The notes beneath the pieces were generated by a model that made no database searches, was not told the origin of the DNA, and saw only the letters and a program-made list of their open reading frames with translations. Position numbers and translations under genes: made by a program. A stretch of DNA of 64,000 bases from Pseudomonadota bacterium (GTDB lineage: Bacteria > Pseudomonadota > Gammaproteobacteria > Burkholderiales > Burkholderiaceae_C), in the NCBI GenBank assembly GCA_018241225.1, contig JAFEEG010000012.1:89263-153262 (forward strand). The letters run 5' to 3'. Below, one piece after another: positions 57,178 to 64,000 of the stretch; the stretch's first letter is position 1; every line of letters begins with the position of its first letter.

Positions 57178-58386
57178 ATGAGCTTCTCCCAGGGCATCAG
57201 CGGCCTGTCGGCCGCCGCCGCGAACCTCGACGTCATCGGCAACAACATCGCCAACTCGGGCACCATCGGCTTCAAGTCGGCAGCCGCCACCTTCCAGGAC
57301 GTGTATGCCGGCTCGCGCATCGGCCTGGGCGTGGCCGTGTCGGGCGTGGTGCAGAACTTCACGCAGGGCTCGGTGCAGTCCAGCTCGCGTCCGCTGGACG
57401 TGGCCATCCTCAACGGCGACGGGTTCTTCCGCCTGGCCAGCGACAGCGGCGAGGTCATGTACTCGCGCAACGGCCAGTTCACCCGCGACAAGGACGGCTT
57501 CATCGTCAACGCGGGCGGCCTGCGCCTGACGGGCTACGGCGTCTCGGCCAACGGCACCATCAACGGCGGCACGCCCAGCGCGCTGCAGATCCAGACGGCG
57601 GCGATGAACCCCAGCGCCACCACCGCGATCGATGCGCAGTTCAACCTCGACTCGCGCAGCGTGGCGCCCACGGCGGCGTTCGATCCCAACGATTCGAGCA
57701 CCTACAACTACTCGAACGCGCTGGGCCCCATCTACGACTCGCTGGGCAATCCGCATGAGCTGGGCGCCTTCTTCGTGAAGACTGCCGCTGGCAAGTGGGA
57801 CGTCTACGCCACGGCCGACGGCAAGTCGGTGGGCACCGGCCCGGTCACCCAGCTCACATTCGACCAGAACGGCAACATGACCGCCCCGGCCGGCGGCAGC
57901 TTCAACATCAACGGCCTGACTTTTCCCAACGGGTCGGCTGCGATGAGCATGGCGGTGAACCTCACGGGCACCACCCAGTTCGGCAACGTCAACGCCGTCA
58001 GCCGCCTGAGCCAGGACGGCTACACCTCCGGCACGCTCACCTCGTTCTCGATCAACGAGGACGGCACCATCACCGGCAAGTACTCCAACGAGCAGACCAA
58101 GCTGCTCGGCCAGGTGGTGCTTTCGTCCTTTGCCAACCCCAACGGGCTGGAGCCCAAGGGCGACAACGTGTGGGCCGAGACGCAGGCCTCGGGCCAGCCG
58201 CTCACCGGCACGCCGGGCGCGGGCACCAAGCAGGGTGCGCTGGCCTCGGGCGCGCTGGAGTCGTCCAACGTGGACCTGACCTCCGAGCTGGTCAACCTCA
58301 TCGTCGCGCAGCGCACCTACCAGGCCAACGCGCAGACGGTGAAGACGCAAGACCAGGTCATGCAGACCCTCATGAACATCCGCTGA
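57178..58386 (+). CDS. flgE: Flagellar hook protein FlgE
   Basis: 402-residue hook subunit. N-terminal SGLSAAAANLDVIGNNIANSGTIGFK rod-type segment (cited in parts: AANLDVIGNNIANSGT). Middle FlgE D1/D2 domains, C-terminal VNLIVAQRTYQANAQTVKTQ. Length within the family range. Confidence 0.96.
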   Translation: MSFSQGISGLSAAAANLDVIGNNIANSGTIGFKSAAATFQDVYAGSRIGLGVAVSGVVQNFTQGSVQSSSRPLDVAILNGDGFFRLASDSGEVMYSRNGQFTRDKDGFIVNAGGLRLTGYGVSANGTINGGTPSALQIQTAAMNPSATTAIDAQFNLDSRSVAPTAAFDPNDSSTYNYSNALGPIYDSLGNPHELGAFFVKTAAGKWDVYATADGKSVGTGPVTQLTFDQNGNMTAPAGGSFNINGLTFPNGSAAMSMAVNLTGTTQFGNVNAVSRLSQDGYTSGTLTSFSINEDGTITGKYSNEQTKLLGQVVLSSFANPNGLEPKGDNVWAETQASGQPLTGTPGAGTKQGALASGALESSNVDLTSELVNLIVAQRTYQANAQTVKTQDQVMQTLMNIR

Positions 58387-58414
58387 GGCCAAGGCCCGGC
58401 AATAGGAGCGAGCA

Positions 58415-59158
58415 GTGGATCGCATGCTGTACGTCGCCATGAGCGGCGCCAAACAGTCCATGGAACAGCAGGCCGTGGTGGCCCACAACATGGCCAACGT
58501 GTCGACGCCCGGCTTCCGGGCGCAGATCAACAGCTTCCGGGCGGTGCCGGTGGTGGGCGAGGAGGCGCAGACGCGCGCCTTCGTCGTGGCCACCACGCCG
58601 GGAGCCGATTTCCGGCGTGGCCCGCTCACCGAAACCGGCCGCGCGCTGGACGTGGCGGTGCAGGGCGACGGCTGGCTGGCGGTGCAGGCCGCCGATGGCA
58701 GCGAGGCCTATACCCGCGTGGGCAACCTGCAGGTGGGTGCCGACGGGCAACTGCTGACCATGGGCGGGCGCCCGGTGCTGGGCGATGCCGGCCCCATGGC
58801 CGTGCCGCCGGGCGCAGAGGCCCAGGTGGCGCCCGACGGGCTGGTCAGCGCGCGTGGCATGGGCGACCCGCTCACCGGCATCGGCGACGTGGGCCGGCTC
58901 AAGCTGGTCAACCCGCCCACCACCGACCTCGTGCGCGGCGACGACGGCCTGTTTCGCATGCGCGACGGACTGCCGCCCGCCGATGCCGACCCGGAAGTGC
59001 GCCTGGTCAGCGGCGTCATCGAAGGCAGCAACGTGAACCCGGTCGAGGCGATGGTGGACATGATTTCCAACGCCCGCCGCTTCGAGCTGCAGATGAAGTC
59101 CATCCAGAGCGCCAACGAGGGCGCGCAATCGGCCAACAAGCTGCTCGCCTACGGCTGA
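58415..59158 (+). CDS. flgF: Flagellar basal body rod protein FlgF
   Basis: 247-residue proximal rod protein beginning [19 protein letters not shown], the FlgF signature; C-terminal [19 protein letters not shown]. The start is a GTG at 58415 with AGGAGCG about 8 bases upstream; this start gives the typical MDRM N terminus. Confidence 0.95.
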   Translation: MDRMLYVAMSGAKQSMEQQAVVAHNMANVSTPGFRAQINSFRAVPVVGEEAQTRAFVVATTPGADFRRGPLTETGRALDVAVQGDGWLAVQAADGSEAYTRVGNLQVGADGQLLTMGGRPVLGDAGPMAVPPGAEAQVAPDGLVSARGMGDPLTGIGDVGRLKLVNPPTTDLVRGDDGLFRMRDGLPPADADPEVRLVSGVIEGSNVNPVEAMVDMISNARRFELQMKSIQSANEGAQSANKLLAYG

Positions 59159-59193
59159 GCGGCCAACTTCCACAACGCAGAGATCCCCTAGAA

Positions 59194-59976
59194 ATGATCC
59201 GTTCCCTGAGCATTGCCAAGACCGGCCTGGACGCGCAGCAGACCCAGCTGGACGTCGTCTCCAACAACCTGGCCAACGTGGGCACCACCGGCTTCAAGCG
59301 CAGCCGCGCGGTGTTCGAAGACCTGATGTACCAGAACCTGCGCCAGGTGGGCGGCCAGACCTCCGACCAGACGCGCCTGCCTTCGGGCCTGCAGGTGGGC
59401 ACCGGTGTGCGCGTGGTGGCCACCGAGCGCATTCATGCCCAAGGCAACCTCACCAAGACCGAGAACCCCAAGGACGTGGCCATCAACGGCCAGGGCTTCT
59501 TCCAGATCCAGATGCCAGACGGCACCACGGCCTACACGCGGGACGGCTCCTTCCAGGCCGACTCCAACGGCCAGTTGGTCACGGCCAGCGGCTTTCTCAT
59601 CGAGCCGGCCATCACGCTGCCGCAGAACACCACCAGCCTGACCATCGGCCGCGACGGCATGGTGTCGGTCACGCAGGCGGGCAGCAGCAACACCATACAG
59701 GTGGGCCAGCTTCAACTGGCCACCTTCCTGAACCCGGCCGGCTTGCAGAGCCTGGGCGAAAACCTCTATGCCGAGACCGATTCGTCCGGTGCGCCCAATC
59801 AGGTCAACCCGGGCGCCGACGGCGCCGGCATCCTGAGCCAGGGCTACGTGGAAGCCTCGAACGTGAACGTGGTGGAAGAGCTGGTCAACATGATCGCCAC
59901 GCAGCGTTCGTACGAGATCAACAGCAAGGCGGTGCAGGCGTCGGACCAGATGCTGCAGCGGCTGTCCCAGCTATGA
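59194..59976 (+). CDS. flgG: Flagellar basal body rod protein FlgG (distal rod)
   Basis: 260-residue distal rod protein. [20 protein letters not shown] and [19 protein letters not shown] at the start, [20 protein letters not shown] and [17 protein letters not shown] at the end. The stop overlaps the flgH start (ATGA). Confidence 0.97.
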   Translation: MIRSLSIAKTGLDAQQTQLDVVSNNLANVGTTGFKRSRAVFEDLMYQNLRQVGGQTSDQTRLPSGLQVGTGVRVVATERIHAQGNLTKTENPKDVAINGQGFFQIQMPDGTTAYTRDGSFQADSNGQLVTASGFLIEPAITLPQNTTSLTIGRDGMVSVTQAGSSNTIQVGQLQLATFLNPAGLQSLGENLYAETDSSGAPNQVNPGADGAGILSQGYVEASNVNVVEELVNMIATQRSYEINSKAVQASDQMLQRLSQL

Positions 59977-60647
59977 CTTTCACGCGGCTGTTCATCGCTT
60001 CGCTGGTTGCGGCGCTGGCGGCGGGCTGCGCGCAGATTCCGCGCGACCCCATCACCCAGCAGCCGATGACGGCCCGTGCCGACGCGCAGATGGCCGCGCG
60101 CGGGCAGGCCCAGGGCGGCTCGATCTTCGGCGGCCGAAGCATCGGCCTGTTCGAGGACAACCGGCCGCGCAACGTGGGCGACATCCTCACCATCGTCATC
60201 GCCGAGCGGATGAACGCCACCAAGACCTCGGGCGCCAACGCCAGCCGCGACGGCAGCACTGCCGCCGAGTTCACCGCGGTGCCCAAGGTCATCGGCGGGC
60301 TGCTGAACAACCAGGCCGCCGACCTGAATGCCAAGACCGGCTTCAACGGCAAGGGCGGCGCCAGTGCCGGCAATACCTTCACCGGGAACATCACCGTCAC
60401 CGTGGTCGACGTGATGCCCAACGGCAACCTGCTGGTCAGCGGCGAGAAGCAGATGCTGATCAACCAGGGCACCGAATTCATCCGCTTCTCGGGCGTGGTC
60501 AACCCGCGCCAGGTCAGTGGCAGCAACACCGTCCTGTCGACCCAGGTGGCCGATGCGCGCATCGAGTACAGCGGCAAGGGCTTCATCGACGAAGCCCAGA
60601 CCATGGGCTGGCTCCAGCGCATCTTCCTCAACGTCATGCCGTATTAA
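59973..60647 (+). CDS. flgH: Flagellar L-ring protein FlgH
   Basis: 224-residue outer-membrane lipoprotein of the L ring. Lipobox near residue 16 (ALAAGC). Family blocks [51 protein letters not shown] and terminal [13 protein letters not shown]. Start overlaps flgG stop by 4 bases. Confidence 0.96.
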   Translation: MTFTRLFIASLVAALAAGCAQIPRDPITQQPMTARADAQMAARGQAQGGSIFGGRSIGLFEDNRPRNVGDILTIVIAERMNATKTSGANASRDGSTAAEFTAVPKVIGGLLNNQAADLNAKTGFNGKGGASAGNTFTGNITVTVVDVMPNGNLLVSGEKQMLINQGTEFIRFSGVVNPRQVSGSNTVLSTQVADARIEYSGKGFIDEAQTMGWLQRIFLNVMPY

Positions 60648-61910
60648 ATGAACCACCCCCAGTCTTCGCGCACTTCGTGTCGCTTCGCCAACCCCCTTCG
60701 AGGGGGCAACGCCAACGGCCCGGCGAAGCCGGTTCCGTGGCATTTCCCGATTCGCTCGCTTCGCTTGCCCTTTCAGCCTGGCGGGCGCCCCGTCAAGAAC
60801 TGGCCGCTGTGGACCATCCAGCTCATGCTGGTGGCGGCCTACCTGTTCGTGCTGAGTGCGCCTGCGCGCGCCGAGCGCATCAAGGAGCTGGCCAGCATCC
60901 AGGGCGTGCGCGACAACCCGATCATCGGCTACGGCCTGATGGTGGGCCTGGACGGCACGGGCGACCAGACCATGCAGACGCCCTTCACGACGCAGAGCCT
61001 GGCCAACATGCTGGCGCAGCTGGGCATCACCATTCCCGAAGGCAAGAACATGCAGCTCAAGAACGTGGCTGCAGTCATGGTCACCGCCACCTTGCCGCCC
61101 TTCGTGCGGCCGGGCCAGAGCATCGACGTCACGGTGTCGTCCATGGGCAATGCCAAGAGCCTGCGCGGCGGCACGCTGCTGATGACGCCGCTCAAGGGCG
61201 TGGACGGGCAGGTGTACGCCATTGCCCAGGGCAACATGGTGGTGGGCGGCGCCGGCGCGTCGGCCAACGGCAGCAAGGTGCAGGTCAACCAGCTCAGCTC
61301 GGGCCGCATTCCCAATGGCGCGCTGGTCGAGCGCGCGGTGGAAGCACCGGTGGGCGGCGACGGCGCCTTTGCGCTGGAGCTCAACCGCTCCGACTTCGGC
61401 ACGGCCCAGCGCGCGGCCGAGGCCATCAACCGCAACTTCGGCGGGGGCACTGCCGATGCCCTGGACGCCCGCGTGATCCGCGTGCGCGCCCCCGAATCAC
61501 CCGCCGAGCGCGTGTCCTTCCTGGCCCGCCTCGAAAGCCTGGAAGTCACCCCCACCCAGGCCGCGGCCCGCGTGGTGATCAACGCACGCACCGGCTCGGT
61601 GGTGATGAACCAGGCCGTGCGCGTGAGCGACTGTGCCGTGGCGCACGGCAGCCTGTCGGTGGTGATCGACACCCAGCCCGTCATCAGCCAGCCGGCGCCG
61701 TTCTCGAACGGCAACACGGTGGCGGTGCCCACCTCGCAGATCTCGCTCAACCAGGGCAGCGGTGCGCTGCAGGTGATCAAGGGCGGCGCCTCGCTGGCGG
61801 ATGTGGTCAAGGGCCTGAATGCCCTGGGCGCCAATCCGCAGGACCTGGTGTCCATCCTGCAGGCCATGAAGACGGCCGGTGCGTTGCGCGCCGAGCTGGA
61901 AATCATCTAA
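60648..61910 (+). CDS. flgI: Flagellar P-ring protein FlgI
   Basis: 420 residues from the first ATG, which directly follows the flgH stop. The mature P-ring protein starts near [20 protein letters not shown], and the family blocks [32 protein letters not shown] and [14 protein letters not shown] are intact. The first about 55 codons run through a GC-rich palindromic element, so true translation may begin later: TTG at 60765 or ATG at 60825. With TTG the signal peptide would have a positive start and core [16 protein letters not shown]. Confidence 0.93.
   Translation: MNHPQSSRTSCRFANPLRGGNANGPAKPVPWHFPIRSLRLPFQPGGRPVKNWPLWTIQLMLVAAYLFVLSAPARAERIKELASIQGVRDNPIIGYGLMVGLDGTGDQTMQTPFTTQSLANMLAQLGITIPEGKNMQLKNVAAVMVTATLPPFVRPGQSIDVTVSSMGNAKSLRGGTLLMTPLKGVDGQVYAIAQGNMVVGGAGASANGSKVQVNQLSSGRIPNGALVERAVEAPVGGDGAFALELNRSDFGTAQRAAEAINRNFGGGTADALDARVIRVRAPESPAERVSFLARLESLEVTPTQAAARVVINARTGSVVMNQAVRVSDCAVAHGSLSVVIDTQPVISQPAPFSNGNTVAVPTSQISLNQGSGALQVIKGGASLADVVKGLNALGANPQDLVSILQAMKTAGALRAELEII
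60655..60765. repeat. Palindromic GC-rich element between flgH and flgI (REP-like)
   Basis: Contains GCGCACTTCGTGTCGC, CCCCCTTCGAGGGGG and GGCCCGGCGAAGCC blocks with internal dyad symmetry, resembling the phoU-phoB element. It splits the flg operon or is read as the FlgI leader. Borders approximate. Confidence 0.55.
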
Positions 61911-61922
61911 GGAAGCGGCGGC

Positions 61923-62912
61923 ATGGCACTTTCCGCAGCCAACGCCTGGAGCGGCGCCGACGCGACCGCGCGCAGCGGCGCGCTGGACGGGCGCTTTGCA
62001 CTGGACGTGCAGGGTGTCGATGCGCTTCGGCGCACGGCCCGCAACACGCCTGAAGAGGGCATGAAGCAGGTGTCCCGCCAGTTCGAGGCCATGTTCATGA
62101 ACATGGTGCTCAAGAGCATGCGCGAGGCCTCCGCCACCATGAACAGCGGCCTGCTGGAAAGCCAGAACGAGAAGGTCTACCTCTCGATGTTCGACCAGCA
62201 GCTGTCGCAAAGCCTGTCGGGCCGCGGGCTGGGCCTGGCAGACGCGATGCTGGCGCAACTGCAGCGCACCATGGCCGCCACCGGCTCGGCCGACCTGCCG
62301 GACTCGCCGCAGGCCATGCCCATCCAGATGCCCCAGGCGCGGGCATCGGTCCAGGGCTCGGGCGTTCCGGTCATGCCGGTTGCGCGACAGGCCGGCGCTG
62401 CCGACCTGAGCATCTACCAGGCCAACGGCGGGCCTTCGCCTGGCGCGGTGGCTTCGCTGCAGGACCACGTCGACCAGTTCGTCTCGCGCATGGGCCCGTC
62501 TGCCCAGGCGGCCAGCAATGCCAGCGGCGTGCCTGCGCCGCTCATCCTGGCGCAGGCCGCGCTCGAGTCGGGCTGGGGCAAGCGAGAGATCCGCGGGGAA
62601 GACGGCGCGCAGAGCTTCAACCTGTTCGGCATCAAGGCCGACCGCAGCTGGAAGGGACCCACGGTAGAGGTCTCCACCACCGAGTACGTCGACGGCGAGC
62701 CGCAGAAGGTGCGCGCGAAGTTCCGCGCCTACGGCTCCTACGACGAGGCCTTTACCGACTACGCGCGCTTCATTACCCGCAACCCGCGCTACGCCGACGT
62801 GGTGGCCACCAACGATCCGGCGCAGGCCGCGCATGGACTGCAGCGCGCGGGCTACGCCACCGATCCGCAGTACGGCAACAAGCTCGTGCGGATCATGCAG
62901 AAGTTCGGTTGA
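61923..62912 (+). CDS. flgJ: Flagellar rod cap/peptidoglycan hydrolase FlgJ
   Basis: 329-residue fusion of an N-terminal rod-binding domain (about 40-120, EEGMKQVSRQFEAMFMNMVL) and a C-terminal glucosaminidase domain (about 170-329, with catalytic Glu215 in AQAALESGWGKRE, plus SFNLFGIKADRSW and FRAYGSYDEAFTDYARFI). It opens peptidoglycan for the rod. Confidence 0.95.
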   Translation: MALSAANAWSGADATARSGALDGRFALDVQGVDALRRTARNTPEEGMKQVSRQFEAMFMNMVLKSMREASATMNSGLLESQNEKVYLSMFDQQLSQSLSGRGLGLADAMLAQLQRTMAATGSADLPDSPQAMPIQMPQARASVQGSGVPVMPVARQAGAADLSIYQANGGPSPGAVASLQDHVDQFVSRMGPSAQAASNASGVPAPLILAQAALESGWGKREIRGEDGAQSFNLFGIKADRSWKGPTVEVSTTEYVDGEPQKVRAKFRAYGSYDEAFTDYARFITRNPRYADVVATNDPAQAAHGLQRAGYATDPQYGNKLVRIMQKFG

Positions 62913-62988
62913 TGTTGTTCGGCTGAAAACAAGAACGAGCGGTTCGCCGCATCCACACCAAGTCTGAGAGAGACACGAGGAGAAGACG

Positions 62989-64000
62989 ATGAAGGATTGG
63001 AAGATCGGAACCCGCCTGGGCGCCGGATTTGCACTCATGCTGGCCCTGGTGGCTGCCGTGGCCTGCGCGGGCGTGCTGCGCCTGCAGGGTGTGGGCGATG
63101 CCACCAACGAGATGGTCAAGCAGGCCTTGGCCAAGGAACGGCTGGCCGCCGCCTGGCTGCAGTCCACCAACGTCAACAGCGTTCGCACCTTTGCGCTGCT
63201 CAAGAGCAACGACCCCGAGGTGCAGGATTTCCTGCAGAAGAACATGAGCAAGACCAGCGCGCAGATCTCCGAGACGCAAAAGCAGATCGAGACCATGCTC
63301 AGCGCGCCGCAGGAACTGGCACTGGCCGAGGACATCAAGCGCAAGCGCGCCGAGTATGTCGAGCTGCGCAGCACCATCCTCAAGCTCAAGGCCGCCGGCG
63401 ACATGGCCGAGGCCAACAAGCTGATGGCCGCCAAGCTGCTGCCCACGCTGGAGAACTACGACGGCAGCATCAAGGCGATGCTCGACTACCAGAAGGCGCA
63501 GATCGACAGGACCGCAGTGGGCATCGACGATGCCTACCGCTCGGGCCGCACCGTGGTGCTGGTGCTTGCAGTGCTGGCGCTGGGTGTCGGCGCGGTGCTG
63601 GCGTGGCTGCTCACGCGCAGCGTGGTGCAGCCGATCAACGAGGCCTTGCTGATTGCCGAGACGGTGGCGTCCGGCGACCTGAGCCAGGACTTCGAGACCA
63701 GCCGCGGTGGCGACTTTGGCCGCCTGCTGCGCGGCATGGGCGAGATGGAAGACACGCTGACCAATGTGGTGGGGCAGATCAAGGCGTCAACCGACTCGAT
63801 CCTGACGGCATCGGGCGAAATTGCCAGCGGCAACCAGGACCTGTCTTCGCGCACCGAAGAGCAGGCCAGCTCGCTGGAGCAGACGGCCGCGTCGATGGAA
63901 GAGCTGACCAGCACCGTCAAGCAGAACGCGGACAACGCGCGCCAGGCCAATCAACTGGCCGTGTCGGCTCCTGAAGTGGCCGTGAAGGGCGGCACGGTGG
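62989..64000 (+). CDS. Methyl-accepting chemotaxis protein, truncated by window edge
   Basis: 337 codons visible. TM1 about residues 10-32 (GAGFALMLALVAAVACAG). A four-helix-bundle type periplasmic sensor (about 33-185) has a LQSTNVNSVRTFALL helix. TM2 about 185-208 (TVVLVLAVLALGVGAVLAW), HAMP from there, then the start of the signalling domain, with SSRTEEQASSLEQTAASMEE a typical methylation-helix segment. GAGGAGAAG precedes the ATG. It follows flgJ by 76 bases; ligand unknown. Confidence 0.95.
   Translation, partial: MKDWKIGTRLGAGFALMLALVAAVACAGVLRLQGVGDATNEMVKQALAKERLAAAWLQSTNVNSVRTFALLKSNDPEVQDFLQKNMSKTSAQISETQKQIETMLSAPQELALAEDIKRKRAEYVELRSTILKLKAAGDMAEANKLMAAKLLPTLENYDGSIKAMLDYQKAQIDRTAVGIDDAYRSGRTVVLVLAVLALGVGAVLAWLLTRSVVQPINEALLIAETVASGDLSQDFETSRGGDFGRLLRGMGEMEDTLTNVVGQIKASTDSILTASGEIASGNQDLSSRTEEQASSLEQTAASMEELTSTVKQNADNARQANQLAVSAPEVAVKGGTV

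Overview
The window is GC-rich chromosomal DNA from a beta-proteobacterium, most likely a member of the Burkholderiales close to Comamonadaceae (Acidovorax/Variovorax type). The basis is the protein families and their order: trxA-rho, dnaX-ybaB-recR with the SRP RNA beside it, gloB-mltD-methyltransferase-rnhA, pstSCAB-phoU-phoBR next to ppx and ppk, and a flgAMN/flgBCDEFGHIJ flagellar block. Genes are densely packed on both strands, many overlap at start or stop codons, and I see no prophage, transposase, integrase, CRISPR array or plasmid function. This is core chromosome with a few accessory genes.

Layout. 1-2383: 5' part of a multi-GAF sensor histidine kinase running off the left edge. 2.5-9.7 kb: small metabolic and accessory genes (intradiol dioxygenase, class II aldolase with a divergent Crp/Fnr regulator, DUF2383-like and DUF1810 proteins, SDR, TIGR04325 methyltransferase, GST) and two tRNAs, Arg(TCT) and Pro(TGG). 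9.8-11.5 kb: a cyclic-nucleotide-domain/thioredoxin-reductase-like fusion. 11.6-23.7 kb: a phosphate island of an OlsB-like acyltransferase, ppk, sixA, ppx, pstSCAB, phoU, phoB and phoR. Pho boxes are visible in front of pstS, ppx and ppk, with a weaker candidate before the acyltransferase. 23.7-27.2 kb: MATE exporter, polytopic membrane protein and rpmE. 27.3-33.2 kb: Gfo/Idh oxidoreductase, rho, trxA, flavoprotein, JmjC-like cupin and a membrane protein.

33.4-37 kb: SRP RNA, dnaX (with an A9 slippery run), ybaB, recR and a MAPEG protein. 37-39.8 kb: an NMT1/TauA-type ABC importer. 39.9-44.7 kb: LtrA, mltD, gloB, a methyltransferase and rnhA. 44.7-47.9 kb: moeA, mobA and moaA for molybdenum cofactor. 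47.9-50.8 kb: a 3-hydroxyisobutyrate-dehydrogenase-like gene, an aldehyde dehydrogenase and a GNAT enzyme. 50.9-53.8 kb: a frameshifted repeat/beta-propeller lipoprotein gene, a GFA-family protein and an unknown. 53.8-62.9 kb: the flagellar rod, hook and ring genes. 62.99 kb to the right edge: a methyl-accepting chemotaxis protein, truncated by the window.

How the genes work together: the strongest functional unit is the phosphate island. PhoR/PhoB sense and transmit phosphate limitation, Pst imports phosphate, PhoU couples the two, Ppk and Ppx make and degrade polyphosphate, and the OlsB-like acyltransferase could supply phosphate-free ornithine lipids. The second unit is flagellar assembly with its FlgM anti-sigma checkpoint. 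No wholly new system stands out. The most interesting points are the dnaX slippage site, the phosphate/lipid linkage, the one-base frameshift in the repeat lipoprotein and several unusually tight gene junctions.
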